Assembly (NCBI GenBank): GCA_002469845.1
Contig: DKNZ01000013.1
Coordinates: 1-17,621, forward strand
From: Cellvibrionales bacterium UBA7375
GTDB taxonomy: Bacteria > Pseudomonadota > Gammaproteobacteria > Pseudomonadales > Porticoccaceae
Direction of reading: 5' to 3'
DNA length: 17,621 bases
The notes below the pieces were generated by a model. It made no database searches and was not told the origin of the DNA. It saw only the letters and a list, made by a program, of their open reading frames with translations. Positions 1 through 7,417 of the stretch are shown here, piece by piece. Positions within the stretch are counted from its first letter, which is position 1. Each line of letters begins with the position of its first letter. The translations under genes were made by a program, and so were the position numbers.

Positions 1-183
1 AAAGTCGATACAGCTGATTGGGGTGGTGTTGTTGCTCCAGAAGAGCAAGCCTATGCATTTCAGACCACTAATCCCAAAGTGTTTGCAGGTGGCGATATGG
101 TACGTGGTTCAGATTTGGTGGTTACCGCAGTATTTGAAGGTCGTCAGGCCGCTGAAGGTATCCTTGATTATCTGGATGTCTAA
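1..183 (+). CDS. gltD: Glutamate synthase small subunit, C-terminal end (partial)
   Basis: The window opens inside a reading frame that gives 60 residues before a TAA stop. The translated end contains KVFAGGDMVRGSDLVVTA and then EGRQAAEGI, the C-terminal FAD/NADPH-binding signature of the glutamate synthase beta subunit family. In the intact enzyme this subunit takes electrons from NADPH and passes them through flavin and iron-sulfur centres to the large subunit GltB, which makes glutamate from glutamine and 2-oxoglutarate in the cytoplasm. The gltD-hemE order is also found in Pseudomonas, which supports GltD over a related family oxidoreductase. Only the tail is visible, so the iron-sulfur N-terminal region and the start cannot be checked. 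The next gene, hemE, begins 38 bases downstream with no evident terminator between them. Confidence 0.85.
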   Translation, partial: KVDTADWGGVVAPEEQAYAFQTTNPKVFAGGDMVRGSDLVVTAVFEGRQAAEGILDYLDV

Positions 184-221
184 ACTAATAGTATTGCACC
201 CTTTTACTGATAGAGTAGTTA

Positions 222-1277
222 ATGACAGAGCTTAAAAACGACCGCTTCCTAAGAGCGTTGATGCGTGAGCCGGTAGATCGAACTCCGATTTGGATAATGC
301 GCCAAGCCGGTCGTTATCTTCCAGAATACAGAGCAACAAGGTCCCAAGCAGGGGACTTTATGAGTCTCTGTAAAAATACCGAGTTAGCCTACGAAGTAAC
401 TATGCAGCCACTTGAACGTTTTGATCTTGATGCCGCTATTTTATTTTCAGATATCCTAACCATTCCTGATGCCATGGGCCTTGGTCTCTATTTTGCCGAG
501 GGTGAAGGTCCTAAGTTTCGCAAACCAGTGCGCACAGAAAAAGATATTGAACAGCTTGAGGTTATCAATACCGCTTCCGACTTAACCTATGTTACAGACG
601 CCGTATCAACCATTCGCCGCGAGCTAAACGGACGAGTACCACTGATAGGGTTTTCAGGAAGCCCATGGACCCTAGCAACCTATATGATTGAGGGTCAAAG
701 TAGCAGAGATTTTGCCCGTGCCAAAACCATGCTCTACACCCAGCCCGAATTATTTCATCAGTTACTCGATAAGCTGGCCCTATCGGTGATCGATTATCTT
801 AATGCCCAAATTGCCAGTGGTGCACAAGCGGTACAAATTTTCGATACCTGGGGTGGCGTATTAAGTTATGCAGCCTATCAAGAATTTTCACTGGCCTATA
901 TGCAAAAAATTGTTGCTGGACTCAACACCCAATCAGAGGGTCGTATGGTTCCTGTGATATTGTTTACCAAAGGTGGTGGTCAGTGGTTATCGGCTATGGC
1001 CGATACTGGCTGTGATTGTTTAGGTCTAGACTGGTCGACCAATATTGGTGTGGCCCGACAAGCGGTAGGGGATAGAGTGGCCTTACAGGGCAATATGGAT
1101 CCTTCAGTTCTTCGTGGCAGCGACAGTTCAATCGAGGCAGAGGCGAAGACTATCCTGGCCTCATTTGGTGATAATACAGGCCATGTTTTCAATCTTGGTC
1201 ATGGTATTACGCCAGATATTAACCCTGATAAGGTAAAAGTTCTGGTTGATGCGGTTCAGAAATTTTCAGCAAAATAG
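222..1277 (+). CDS. hemE: Uroporphyrinogen decarboxylase
   Basis: This cytoplasmic enzyme removes the four acetate carboxyl groups of uroporphyrinogen III to give coproporphyrinogen III in heme synthesis. The protein has 351 residues, close to the usual length of about 354. The N-terminal substrate-binding signature MRQAGRY is at residues 26-32, supplying Arg27 and Arg31. The essential aspartate is Asp77 in FSDIL. The active-site tyrosine is Tyr154 in LATYMIEG, and His327 lies in the C-terminal NLGHGITP motif. The ATG has a weak GAG ribosome-binding element six bases upstream (213-215). The N-terminus MTELKNDRFLRAL aligns with the family, so the start is well supported. The gene follows gltD and converges on psd, with 30 bases between the two stop codons and no clear terminator in that gap. 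Confidence 0.97.
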   Translation: MTELKNDRFLRALMREPVDRTPIWIMRQAGRYLPEYRATRSQAGDFMSLCKNTELAYEVTMQPLERFDLDAAILFSDILTIPDAMGLGLYFAEGEGPKFRKPVRTEKDIEQLEVINTASDLTYVTDAVSTIRRELNGRVPLIGFSGSPWTLATYMIEGQSSRDFARAKTMLYTQPELFHQLLDKLALSVIDYLNAQIASGAQAVQIFDTWGGVLSYAAYQEFSLAYMQKIVAGLNTQSEGRMVPVILFTKGGGQWLSAMADTGCDCLGLDWSTNIGVARQAVGDRVALQGNMDPSVLRGSDSSIEAEAKTILASFGDNTGHVFNLGHGITPDINPDKVKVLVDAVQKFSAK

Positions 1278-1307
1278 ATTGAATAGCCCAATTATTGACA
1301 CAGTATT

Positions 1308-2165
1308 TTAGTGATTAATTAGCCCGAATTTTTCTGACACATTAATAGGATTTGTCGCCTTAATATTTTTATCCAGAGTCACAGCATTTTCTGGAAATAA
1401 CACAATTACTGTAGAGCCAAATTTAAATCGACCAATCTCATCGCCTTTTAAAAAGCTTATAGCCTGATCGCTATAATCGTTTTCTCTAATAGCACCGAGA
1501 CCGGGCTTTTCCATGCCGCTCCAAACAGTTTCAATACCAGCAACGAGCATTGCACCCACAAAAATAACAGAAAAATGGCCGAGTTGCTGTGATTTAAACT
1601 CGCAGACTAGGCGCTCATTGCGGGCAAATAAATTGGGCACCATCTCAGCAGTTTGTTGATTAACGGAAAATAGCTCACCGGGAATATATCGTGTAGAAAT
1701 CAACTGTCCATCAGCCGGAATATGCACCCGATGATAGTCTTTAGGCGACAAATAAATAGTAGAAAATAGACCATTTTCATACTGTTTAGCTTGCCGAGCA
1801 TTACCCACCAGTCGGGTAAGAGAATAATTCACATTTTTTGCCTGCAGAATCTTATTTTTACTAATTTTACCCGCCTGACTAATCACCCCATCAGCAGGTG
1901 AAGTCAGTGTATTAGCACCTGCATCTAAGGGTCTTAGCTCAGGCTTTAACTGGCGTGTAAAAAAAGCATTAAAGCTTTTATAACTCGATAAGTCGTCATT
2001 TAAAGCCTCGTCCATATTAATATCAAAGGTTTTAATAGCACGATTGATTAGTAAGTTTTTTAACCATTGATTTTGCGACTCCGCAAGCCTAGCAATAAGT
2101 CTTGAGAGAGCATGTTTTGGTAAAATGCGTTGCACAGCCACAAATAATTCAGCGCGATGATTCAT
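1308..2165 (-). CDS. psd: Phosphatidylserine decarboxylase proenzyme
   Basis: This inner-membrane enzyme converts phosphatidylserine to phosphatidylethanolamine. It is made as a proenzyme that cuts itself, leaving a pyruvoyl cofactor. The 285-residue protein carries the self-cleavage motif as FGST at residues 249-252, with Ser251 the expected pyruvoyl residue. E. coli has LGST; as I recall both forms occur in the family. The serine-protease-like triad is visible as Asp92 in SPADG, His148 in YHRVH and Ser251. Other family blocks include FNAFFTRQLKPELRPL near residues 65-80 and the GAMLVAGIETVW region near 204-215. The ATG lies 15 bases downstream of the rhdA stop on the same strand, so the gene is probably the last of an rsgA-rhdA-psd operon. 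Ribosome-binding signals before it are weak. Confidence 0.96.
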   Translation of the reverse strand: MNHRAELFVAVQRILPKHALSRLIARLAESQNQWLKNLLINRAIKTFDINMDEALNDDLSSYKSFNAFFTRQLKPELRPLDAGANTLTSPADGVISQAGKISKNKILQAKNVNYSLTRLVGNARQAKQYENGLFSTIYLSPKDYHRVHIPADGQLISTRYIPGELFSVNQQTAEMVPNLFARNERLVCEFKSQQLGHFSVIFVGAMLVAGIETVWSGMEKPGLGAIRENDYSDQAISFLKGDEIGRFKFGSTVIVLFPENAVTLDKNIKATNPINVSEKFGLINH

Positions 2166-2180
2166 ACTATTTAATCTCTA

Positions 2181-2993
2181 TTAATAAGGACCCAATTCAA
2201 TCGGCGTATGTTCTAAGTTACCCCATTCGCCCCAGGAACCATCATAACCTCGAATGTTTTTGTAACCCAATATTTTACCAACCATATAGGTAAAGCTAGA
2301 GCGATGATGACTCTGACAATGGGTTGCTATATGTTTATCTTTTGAAAGCCCCAAATCATCCAGAATTTGCTGTGCATCTTTGCGAATACGTAAATTATTG
2401 TCACGATCCATTAGCTGAGTCCACTCAAGATTAATAGCTCCCGGGATATGTCCGCCTCGAGAAGAGCGAATAATATCACCCGAATATTCACCGGGGCTTC
2501 TTGCATCCCATATTGCAAAGTCTGAATTTTCAAGAGAATTAATAATCTCATCAGCCAAAATTCTAGTCATTGAACAGGGCTCAACAACTGAATTTACTTC
2601 AATACTATTAGGCTGATTGACGGTCGATTCGTCAGGGAAGCCATCTTTGATCCAAGGCACAATACCACCATTGAGATACTGCCAATTATTTAAGCCAAGA
2701 AGATCCATAGACCAAGCCATTCTGCCAGCCCAGCCACCGCCTTCATCATCATACAGAACCACTTTTTTTGAATTATCTATACCCAAATAAGCCATAACCG
2801 CGCAAAGTGTTGATATCTCAGGACAGGCGCCAGGTACGGGTGCAACACCAGAAATTAAATGCTGACCAGAAAGATGGACAGCACCGGGTACATGCTGTTG
2901 TTGATAGAGCGATGGATTACCCAGATCGACAATAACTAGGTCCGGTGAATAGAGTTGATCTTTTAACTGTTGGGGTTCAATAAGATGATTCAT
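2181..2993 (-). CDS. rhdA: RhdA-type tandem-domain rhodanese (sulfurtransferase)
   Basis: This predicted cytoplasmic sulfurtransferase moves sulfane sulfur, classically from thiosulfate to cyanide or another thiol acceptor. The 270-residue protein has two rhodanese modules. The N-terminal inactive one covers about residues 5-125, with the DLGNPSLYQQQHVPGAVHL block. The C-terminal catalytic one covers about 145-265, with DARSPGEYSG and GHIPGAINL. The active-site loop is CQSHHRS at 226-232, with Cys226 the sulfur carrier. This closely resembles the CQTHHRS loop of Azotobacter RhdA and differs from the CG[ST]GVTA loop of 3-mercaptopyruvate sulfurtransferases, so RhdA is preferred over SseA. The GYDGSWGEWGN ending also fits RhdA. 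The gene lies 69 bases after rsgA and 15 before psd on the same strand. No good ribosome-binding site precedes the ATG. Confidence 0.9.
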   Translation of the reverse strand: MNHLIEPQQLKDQLYSPDLVIVDLGNPSLYQQQHVPGAVHLSGQHLISGVAPVPGACPEISTLCAVMAYLGIDNSKKVVLYDDEGGGWAGRMAWSMDLLGLNNWQYLNGGIVPWIKDGFPDESTVNQPNSIEVNSVVEPCSMTRILADEIINSLENSDFAIWDARSPGEYSGDIIRSSRGGHIPGAINLEWTQLMDRDNNLRIRKDAQQILDDLGLSKDKHIATHCQSHHRSSFTYMVGKILGYKNIRGYDGSWGEWGNLEHTPIELGPY

Positions 2994-3062
2994 AATGGGT
3001 ATTTCGTGATAAGTAAGGAATGATTTTAACAGATTTAACTCATACTTTTACGGGTGTATTGG

Positions 3063-4085
3063 TTAATTATCTAAACTGCGAATAATTTGTCGATAGTTAT
3101 CCAGTCGCTGCTGCTGAAGTTTACCGGCAGCCACTGCCGCAACTAAAGCACAGCCTTCATCAGACTCATGTTTGCAGTCGCGAAACTTACAGTAACCCAA
3201 GAAAGGTCTAAAATCTTTAAAGCCGTTGATAATAGCCTCTTGATTAAGGTGAGTAAGTGAAAATTCCCTAATACCCGGTGAATCAATGATCACGCCACCA
3301 TTATCTAAATGAATTAACTTTGATGCTGTAGTAGTGTGAGTACCCTCATTAGTAGCATCCGAGAGTGGCCCCACCGCGCTATTATTATCTGGCACTAATT
3401 GATTAATTATTGAGGATTTTCCAACACCTGACTGCCCCACAAAGATACAGCTTCTTTTATTTAAATAAGCTTTCAGATCATCAGTGCCATCATTGTTTTC
3501 AGCCGACACACAAATAACCTCATAACCAATTGATGTATAGATTTGCACAATAGAATCCACGGTTGAATCTACCTGCTGATCTAATAGATCGGTTTTATTA
3601 AGAACAAGAAAAGGCTCGATGCCCTGAGCTTCAGCCGCCACTAGATAGCGGTCTAATAAGTTACTTTGAGGTGCAGGCTGAACAGCAAAAACCACACCAA
3701 TTCGATCAATATTGGCAGCTACGGGACGCAGTTTTCCGTAGTTGTCGGGGCGAATAAGTTCAGATTCACGTGGCTCAAGGGCTACAACAACCCCCTGAGG
3801 CTCGGCAGGTCGCCAAACTATTTTATCGCCAGTGACTAAACTCGGAATATTAGCGCGGACAAAACAGCGAACGATCTGACCGATAAATGGGGCTGAACCA
3901 CCCTCAATATCTACTTGACTGCCGTAGTTAGTAACTACTGTACCACTCGTCTCAGGACCAAGCCCGTCAAGACTTTCAAGTGCCTTTTCATCTAGGATTT
4001 TTTTTGATTCAGCCTTTTCACGACGCCGATTTTGGATCGACTGAATACGTTCCTGCTGACGTTTGCTGAGCTTTCTATTTCCCAT
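3063..4085 (-). CDS. rsgA: Small-subunit ribosome maturation GTPase RsgA
   Basis: RsgA is a circularly permuted GTPase that checks and releases factors from the decoding centre of late 30S ribosomal particles. The 340-residue protein begins with a basic tail (GNRKLSKRQQERI, then QNRRREK) and an OB-fold near residues 45-105. The GTPase motifs come in the permuted order: G4 NKTD at 163-166, G5 SAE at 194-196, P-loop GQSGVGKSS at 217-225 and G3 DSPG at 268-271. A C-terminal zinc knuckle follows, formed by Cys299, Cys304, His306 and Cys312. This layout is diagnostic. The gene is divergent from orn, as in E. coli, across 116 bases, and is probably the first gene of the rsgA-rhdA-psd unit. A TATAAG hexamer on the minus strand (4149-4154) could serve as a -10 element, but no convincing -35 is seen. 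Confidence 0.97.
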   Translation of the reverse strand: MGNRKLSKRQQERIQSIQNRRREKAESKKILDEKALESLDGLGPETSGTVVTNYGSQVDIEGGSAPFIGQIVRCFVRANIPSLVTGDKIVWRPAEPQGVVVALEPRESELIRPDNYGKLRPVAANIDRIGVVFAVQPAPQSNLLDRYLVAAEAQGIEPFLVLNKTDLLDQQVDSTVDSIVQIYTSIGYEVICVSAENNDGTDDLKAYLNKRSCIFVGQSGVGKSSIINQLVPDNNSAVGPLSDATNEGTHTTTASKLIHLDNGGVIIDSPGIREFSLTHLNQEAIINGFKDFRPFLGYCKFRDCKHESDEGCALVAAVAAGKLQQQRLDNYRQIIRSLDN

Positions 4086-4154
4086 CTACTTATAAACCAT
4101 TAATTTTTACATTGATACCATATCATTTCTGGTGGTCTAGCGGTAAAGCTTATA

Positions 4155-4186
4155 GCATAATTGGTACATAAAAATTATGCGCATAA
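4155..4186. repeat. GCATAA-type inverted repeats between rsgA and orn
   Basis: The non-coding region between divergent rsgA and orn holds an 8-base perfect inverted repeat, GCATAATT (4155-4162) with AATTATGC (4173-4180), spaced by 10 bases. The right arm also forms half of a perfect 12-base palindrome, TTATGCGCATAA (4175-4186). Together there are three GCATAA half-sites in a space of 32 bases, ending five bases before the orn ribosome-binding element. The arrangement resembles an operator, but no regulator is identified and AT-rich DNA can yield such repeats by chance. Confidence 0.4.
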
Positions 4187-4201
4187 CTAGGAAACAGGTA
4201 A

Positions 4202-4747
4202 ATGACAAATCAAAACCTCAATCTAATATGGATCGACCTTGAAATGACCGGTTTAGATCCTTTGCAGGAGCGTATTATTGAAATAGCCACAGTGGTAACA
4301 GACAGCGAGTTAAATATTCTAGCGGAAGGGCCATCTATTGCCATTAATCAGTCTGAAAAACTTCTTCAAGCCATGGATGAATGGAATACCAATCAGCATG
4401 GTAAGTCAGGACTTACCAGCCGGGTTCAAAAAAGTACTGTGACTGAAGCTCAAGCAGAATTAGCAACCATAGAGTTTTTAAAGCAGTGGGTCCCTCAGGG
4501 AGCATCGCCGATGTGTGGTAATTCAATAGGACAAGACCGCCGATTTTTAGTGCGCTATATGCCAGAATTAGCTAATTATTTTCACTATCGCAACCTTGAT
4601 GTTAGTACTTTAAAAGAGCTGGTTAGACGTTGGAAGCCAGAACTTATGAATGGTTTTACTAAAAAAGGATCACACCTTGCGATGGACGATGTGTATGACT
4701 CAATTGAAGAATTAGCCTATTATCGAGAAGTATTTATTCAGCAATAG
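4202..4747 (+). CDS. orn: Oligoribonuclease
   Basis: Orn is the 3'-to-5' exonuclease that degrades very short RNA, chiefly dinucleotides including pGpG from cyclic-di-GMP turnover, to mononucleotides in the cytoplasm. The protein has 181 residues, exactly the E. coli length. All DEDDh catalytic residues are visible: Asp12 and Glu14 in WIDLEMTGLD, Asp112 in NSIGQDRRFL, and His158 and Asp163 in HLAMDDVYDS. The C-terminal ELAYYRE block is also typical. The ribosome-binding sequence AGGAAACAGG ends just before the ATG (about 4189-4198), a strong signal that fixes the start. The gene is divergent from rsgA. Its last 14 bases overlap the last 14 bases of queG on the opposite strand, so the two genes share their 3' ends. 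Confidence 0.98.
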   Translation: MTNQNLNLIWIDLEMTGLDPLQERIIEIATVVTDSELNILAEGPSIAINQSEKLLQAMDEWNTNQHGKSGLTSRVQKSTVTEAQAELATIEFLKQWVPQGASPMCGNSIGQDRRFLVRYMPELANYFHYRNLDVSTLKELVRRWKPELMNGFTKKGSHLAMDDVYDSIEELAYYREVFIQQ

Positions 4748-5840
4748 TCGCTAATTTTTGGCGCTGTTGCTGTATAGCCCAATTCACATGTTCCTTCACC
4801 ATATCTGAAACGTCGGGCATTGTTTGTTCTAACTGTTGTAAGATTTTCTCAGAGCCCTCTGCATTGCCCAGTCCCACGGCTAAATTTCGCAACCACCGTT
4901 GATAACCAATTCTGCGGATGGGTGAGCCCTCAGTTTTGCTTAAAAATTCACTTTCAGGCCATTTGAAAAGAGTTAAAAGGTCAGAGTTATCTAAATTATG
5001 CCGTGGGGAAAAATCCATTTCCTTGGTTTTTGGTGCGCCGCGGTTCCATGGGCAAATTATCTGGCAGTCGTCACAGCCAAAAACCCGGTTACCCATTAGA
5101 GGGCGAAATGATTCTGGAATAGAATCCTTATTTTCAATAGTTTGATAAGAAATGCACTTTCGCGCATCAAGCACATAGGGCTCTGGGAAAGCGTCAGTGG
5201 GGCAGACTTTGATACAAGCACGACAATTACCGCAACGATTAGGCTGCTCTAAATTATCAACGGGCAAGGGCACTGAGGTGTAAATTTCCCCCAGAAAAAA
5301 CCAAGAGCCGGCTTTACTGTTGATCAAAAGACTATTTTTTCCAATCCATCCTAATCCCGCCTGTTCCGCTAGGGGTTTCTCCATAACCGGTGCACTATCA
5401 ACAAAAGGCCGCTGAGAAAGATTTAAATGGGGTAAATGTTGTTCAATCTTTCGCGTTAATTCAGCCAGTCGTTTTCTAATTAGCTTATGATAGTCACGAC
5501 CTAGGGCATATCTAGAAATGTAAGCCTTATTTTTATCCTTAAGTACCGCGACCATATTCTCATCCGCTAAATAGTCCATTCTTACGGTAATAACTCGCAG
5601 TGTACGCGCAACTAATTTATCGACGTTATAACGCTTATCTCCATGCTCAGACATCCAATTCATACTGCCTTGATAGCTATTATCAAGCCATAGGCGCAGT
5701 CGCTGAGAAGCCTGATCAAGATCAGGTTTAACAATGGCAACTTCCTGAAAGCCCAAACCCTCACCCCAATCTTTAATATTGCTGGCGAGTTCGTGAAGAG
5801 ATAGTGCATCTAAGTTGTCGTATTTTGTCGTTTCGAGCAT
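4734..5840 (-). CDS. queG: Epoxyqueuosine reductase
   Basis: QueG performs the last step of queuosine synthesis, reducing epoxyqueuosine to queuosine at position 34 of tRNAs with GUN anticodons. It uses a cobalamin cofactor and two 4Fe-4S clusters. The protein has 368 residues, near the 379 of E. coli. The conserved acidic residue Asp148 lies in FVDSAPVMEKPLA, followed by GLGWIGKNSLL. The ferredoxin-like region has CGNCRACIKVCP (Cys203, 206, 209, 213), Cys229, and CDDCQIICPWN (Cys256, 259, 263), the expected eight cysteines. The C-terminal part (about 305-350) looks like the HEAT-type tail of the family. The gene is convergent with orn, overlapping it by 14 bases, and divergent from nnr across 56 bases. 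E. coli has tRNA-Gly genes between orn and queG; none are present here. Confidence 0.96.
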   Translation of the reverse strand: MLETTKYDNLDALSLHELASNIKDWGEGLGFQEVAIVKPDLDQASQRLRLWLDNSYQGSMNWMSEHGDKRYNVDKLVARTLRVITVRMDYLADENMVAVLKDKNKAYISRYALGRDYHKLIRKRLAELTRKIEQHLPHLNLSQRPFVDSAPVMEKPLAEQAGLGWIGKNSLLINSKAGSWFFLGEIYTSVPLPVDNLEQPNRCGNCRACIKVCPTDAFPEPYVLDARKCISYQTIENKDSIPESFRPLMGNRVFGCDDCQIICPWNRGAPKTKEMDFSPRHNLDNSDLLTLFKWPESEFLSKTEGSPIRRIGYQRWLRNLAVGLGNAEGSEKILQQLEQTMPDVSDMVKEHVNWAIQQQRQKLATIAE

Positions 5841-5861
5841 GAGTTCTCGGTCAATCTAACT

Positions 5862-5867
5862 TATAAT
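5862..5867 (+). promoter_or_regulatory. Candidate -10 element for nnr operon
   Basis: A consensus TATAAT hexamer lies 29 bases before the nnr ATG in the 56-base region between divergent queG and nnr. No good -35 hexamer is seen at 16-18 bases upstream, so the call rests on the -10 sequence and its placement alone. If real, it would start transcription of the long nnr-to-hflC run. Confidence 0.35.
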
Positions 5868-5896
5868 TGTTCTAATTTTACTGAGATATAAACAAA

Positions 5897-7417
5897 ATGT
5901 CCCATTTTCTATCAGATAGTCAGATACAAAATAACCTTTACGACGTTGATACCGTTCGAAAAATAGATCAAGCAGCTATTACAGAGCTTAACAATGAAAG
6001 TATAAAGTTGATGAAGCGCGCCGGTGTTGCCGCTTTTGAAGAACTAATACAAGCCTTCGGTCAGCCAAGATTAATCAGTGTATTTTGTGGCGCTGGTAAC
6101 AATGCAGGCGATGGCTATATCCTAGCAGCAAGAGCGGCAGAGAAGCTAATACCAGTCCAGGTGATTGAACTAGGTGACAGTAAGAAGTTTTCAACAGAGA
6201 CCAGCCAAGCTCGTCAATTCGCCGAACAAAATAATGTAAATTTTACAAACCTTGATAAAAGTCTGGATATCAAGCAGGGCGTTATTGTCGATTGCCTACT
6301 CGGGATTGGCTATCAAGGGGCACTTCGTCCATCCTATGATCAAGCCATTGATTTAATCAATCATGCGGGATTGCCTGTTTTATCAATGGATATCCCCTCA
6401 GGGCTTAACGCAAACACCGGCTCAGTAGAAGATAATGCGGTAAAAGCAGATTTAACCATCACCTTTATTGGCGCCAAACAAGGGTTATTTACAGGAAAAG
6501 GTACAGCACTTTGCGGTGAAATCATTTATCACTCTCTAGATATATCAGAGCCTTTATTTAGCAAATTTAAACCCTCTGCACAGCTAATGGATGTATCTCG
6601 TTTGCTCGAGTTGATGCCTCAATTACAAGGTGATGAATATAAAAATCAACGAGGTCATTGCATGGTAGTGGGCGGAGATCACGGCTATGGTGGCGCAGTT
6701 ACTATGGCAGCTGAGTCTAGCTTAAGAGTAGGCAGTGGCTTAACTTCAGTGGCTACTCAGCCCGAGCATGTTTCCAGCGCCATTGCCCGCTGCCCAGAAG
6801 TAATGGCCTTTGGCGTCATTTCAGGTCAGCAGTTAGAACCTTGGCTAAAAAAACCATCCGTATTAGTTGTGGGTCCTGGTTTGGGACGCTCCGCTTGGTC
6901 AGAGCAACTACTCCAAAAAGCAGTAGCATCAGAGTTGCCCATGGTGCTTGATGCCGATGCTCTAAATATACTTGCACAAGGTCGAGTGATAAAAAAAATA
7001 ACAAAACCGCAGTGGGTATTAACTCCCCATGTGGGTGAAGCTGCAAGGCTTCTTGGGGTGAGTGCGCAAGAAATCCAGAAAGATCGGTTTAGTGCCGCCC
7101 AAAAGATTCACGCAAAATATAATGCGGTAGTAGTGCTCAAAGGACCGGGAACATTGGTTGTCGGCCCCGACCAACTAACCAAGATATGCCCCTATGGAAA
7201 TCCCGGGATGGCGACAGCCGGCATGGGAGACTTATTAAGCGGTATCATTGGTGGACTAATAGCTCAAGGGCTTAGCCTTCAAGCGGCTGCAGAGCTAGGT
7301 GTGTGTTTACATTCATGCGCCGCAGACATGCTAGTTGATGATGCCGGTTATCGAGGTATTGCAGCTACTGATCTATTGCCCTATCTACACCAACTGCTCA
7401 ATCAGGAATCTTTATAA
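5897..7417 (+). CDS. nnr: Bifunctional NAD(P)HX epimerase / ADP-dependent dehydratase
   Basis: Nnr repairs damaged NADH and NADPH hydrates. The N-terminal half interconverts R and S forms, and the C-terminal half dehydrates the S form using ADP. The protein has 506 residues, near the 515 of E. coli, and both halves are intact. The epimerase domain (about 1-220) has GAGNNAGDGY at 65-74, VDCLLGIG near 131-138 and MDIPSGLNANTG near 164-175. The dehydratase domain (about 235-500) has VVGGDHGYGGAVTMA near 257-271, GPGLGR at 326-331, DADALN at 352-357, LTPHVGE at 375-381 and GMGDLLSG at 442-449. The ribosome-binding site is weak (GAG 11 bases before the ATG). The TAA stop shares one base with the ATG of tsaE, so the two are likely translationally coupled. 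The order nnr-tsaE-ami-mutL matches E. coli. Confidence 0.97.
   Translation: MSHFLSDSQIQNNLYDVDTVRKIDQAAITELNNESIKLMKRAGVAAFEELIQAFGQPRLISVFCGAGNNAGDGYILAARAAEKLIPVQVIELGDSKKFSTETSQARQFAEQNNVNFTNLDKSLDIKQGVIVDCLLGIGYQGALRPSYDQAIDLINHAGLPVLSMDIPSGLNANTGSVEDNAVKADLTITFIGAKQGLFTGKGTALCGEIIYHSLDISEPLFSKFKPSAQLMDVSRLLELMPQLQGDEYKNQRGHCMVVGGDHGYGGAVTMAAESSLRVGSGLTSVATQPEHVSSAIARCPEVMAFGVISGQQLEPWLKKPSVLVVGPGLGRSAWSEQLLQKAVASELPMVLDADALNILAQGRVIKKITKPQWVLTPHVGEAARLLGVSAQEIQKDRFSAAQKIHAKYNAVVVLKGPGTLVVGPDQLTKICPYGNPGMATAGMGDLLSGIIGGLIAQGLSLQAAAELGVCLHSCAADMLVDDAGYRGIAATDLLPYLHQLLNQESL

Noticed and set aside
1278..1307. Possible bidirectional terminator between convergent hemE and psd
   Set aside because: No stem with a T-tract can be drawn in the 30-base gap.
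1308..2165. FGST instead of LGST at the Psd self-cleavage site, considered as a defect
   Set aside because: The essential Gly-Ser-Thr and the Asp/His pair are intact, and Phe at the first position occurs in the family as I recall, so the enzyme should be active.
4086..4201. Promoter hexamers for orn, such as TTGATA at 4112-4117
   Set aside because: No acceptable -10 hexamer lies at the right distance from it, so a promoter cannot be placed on the plus strand.
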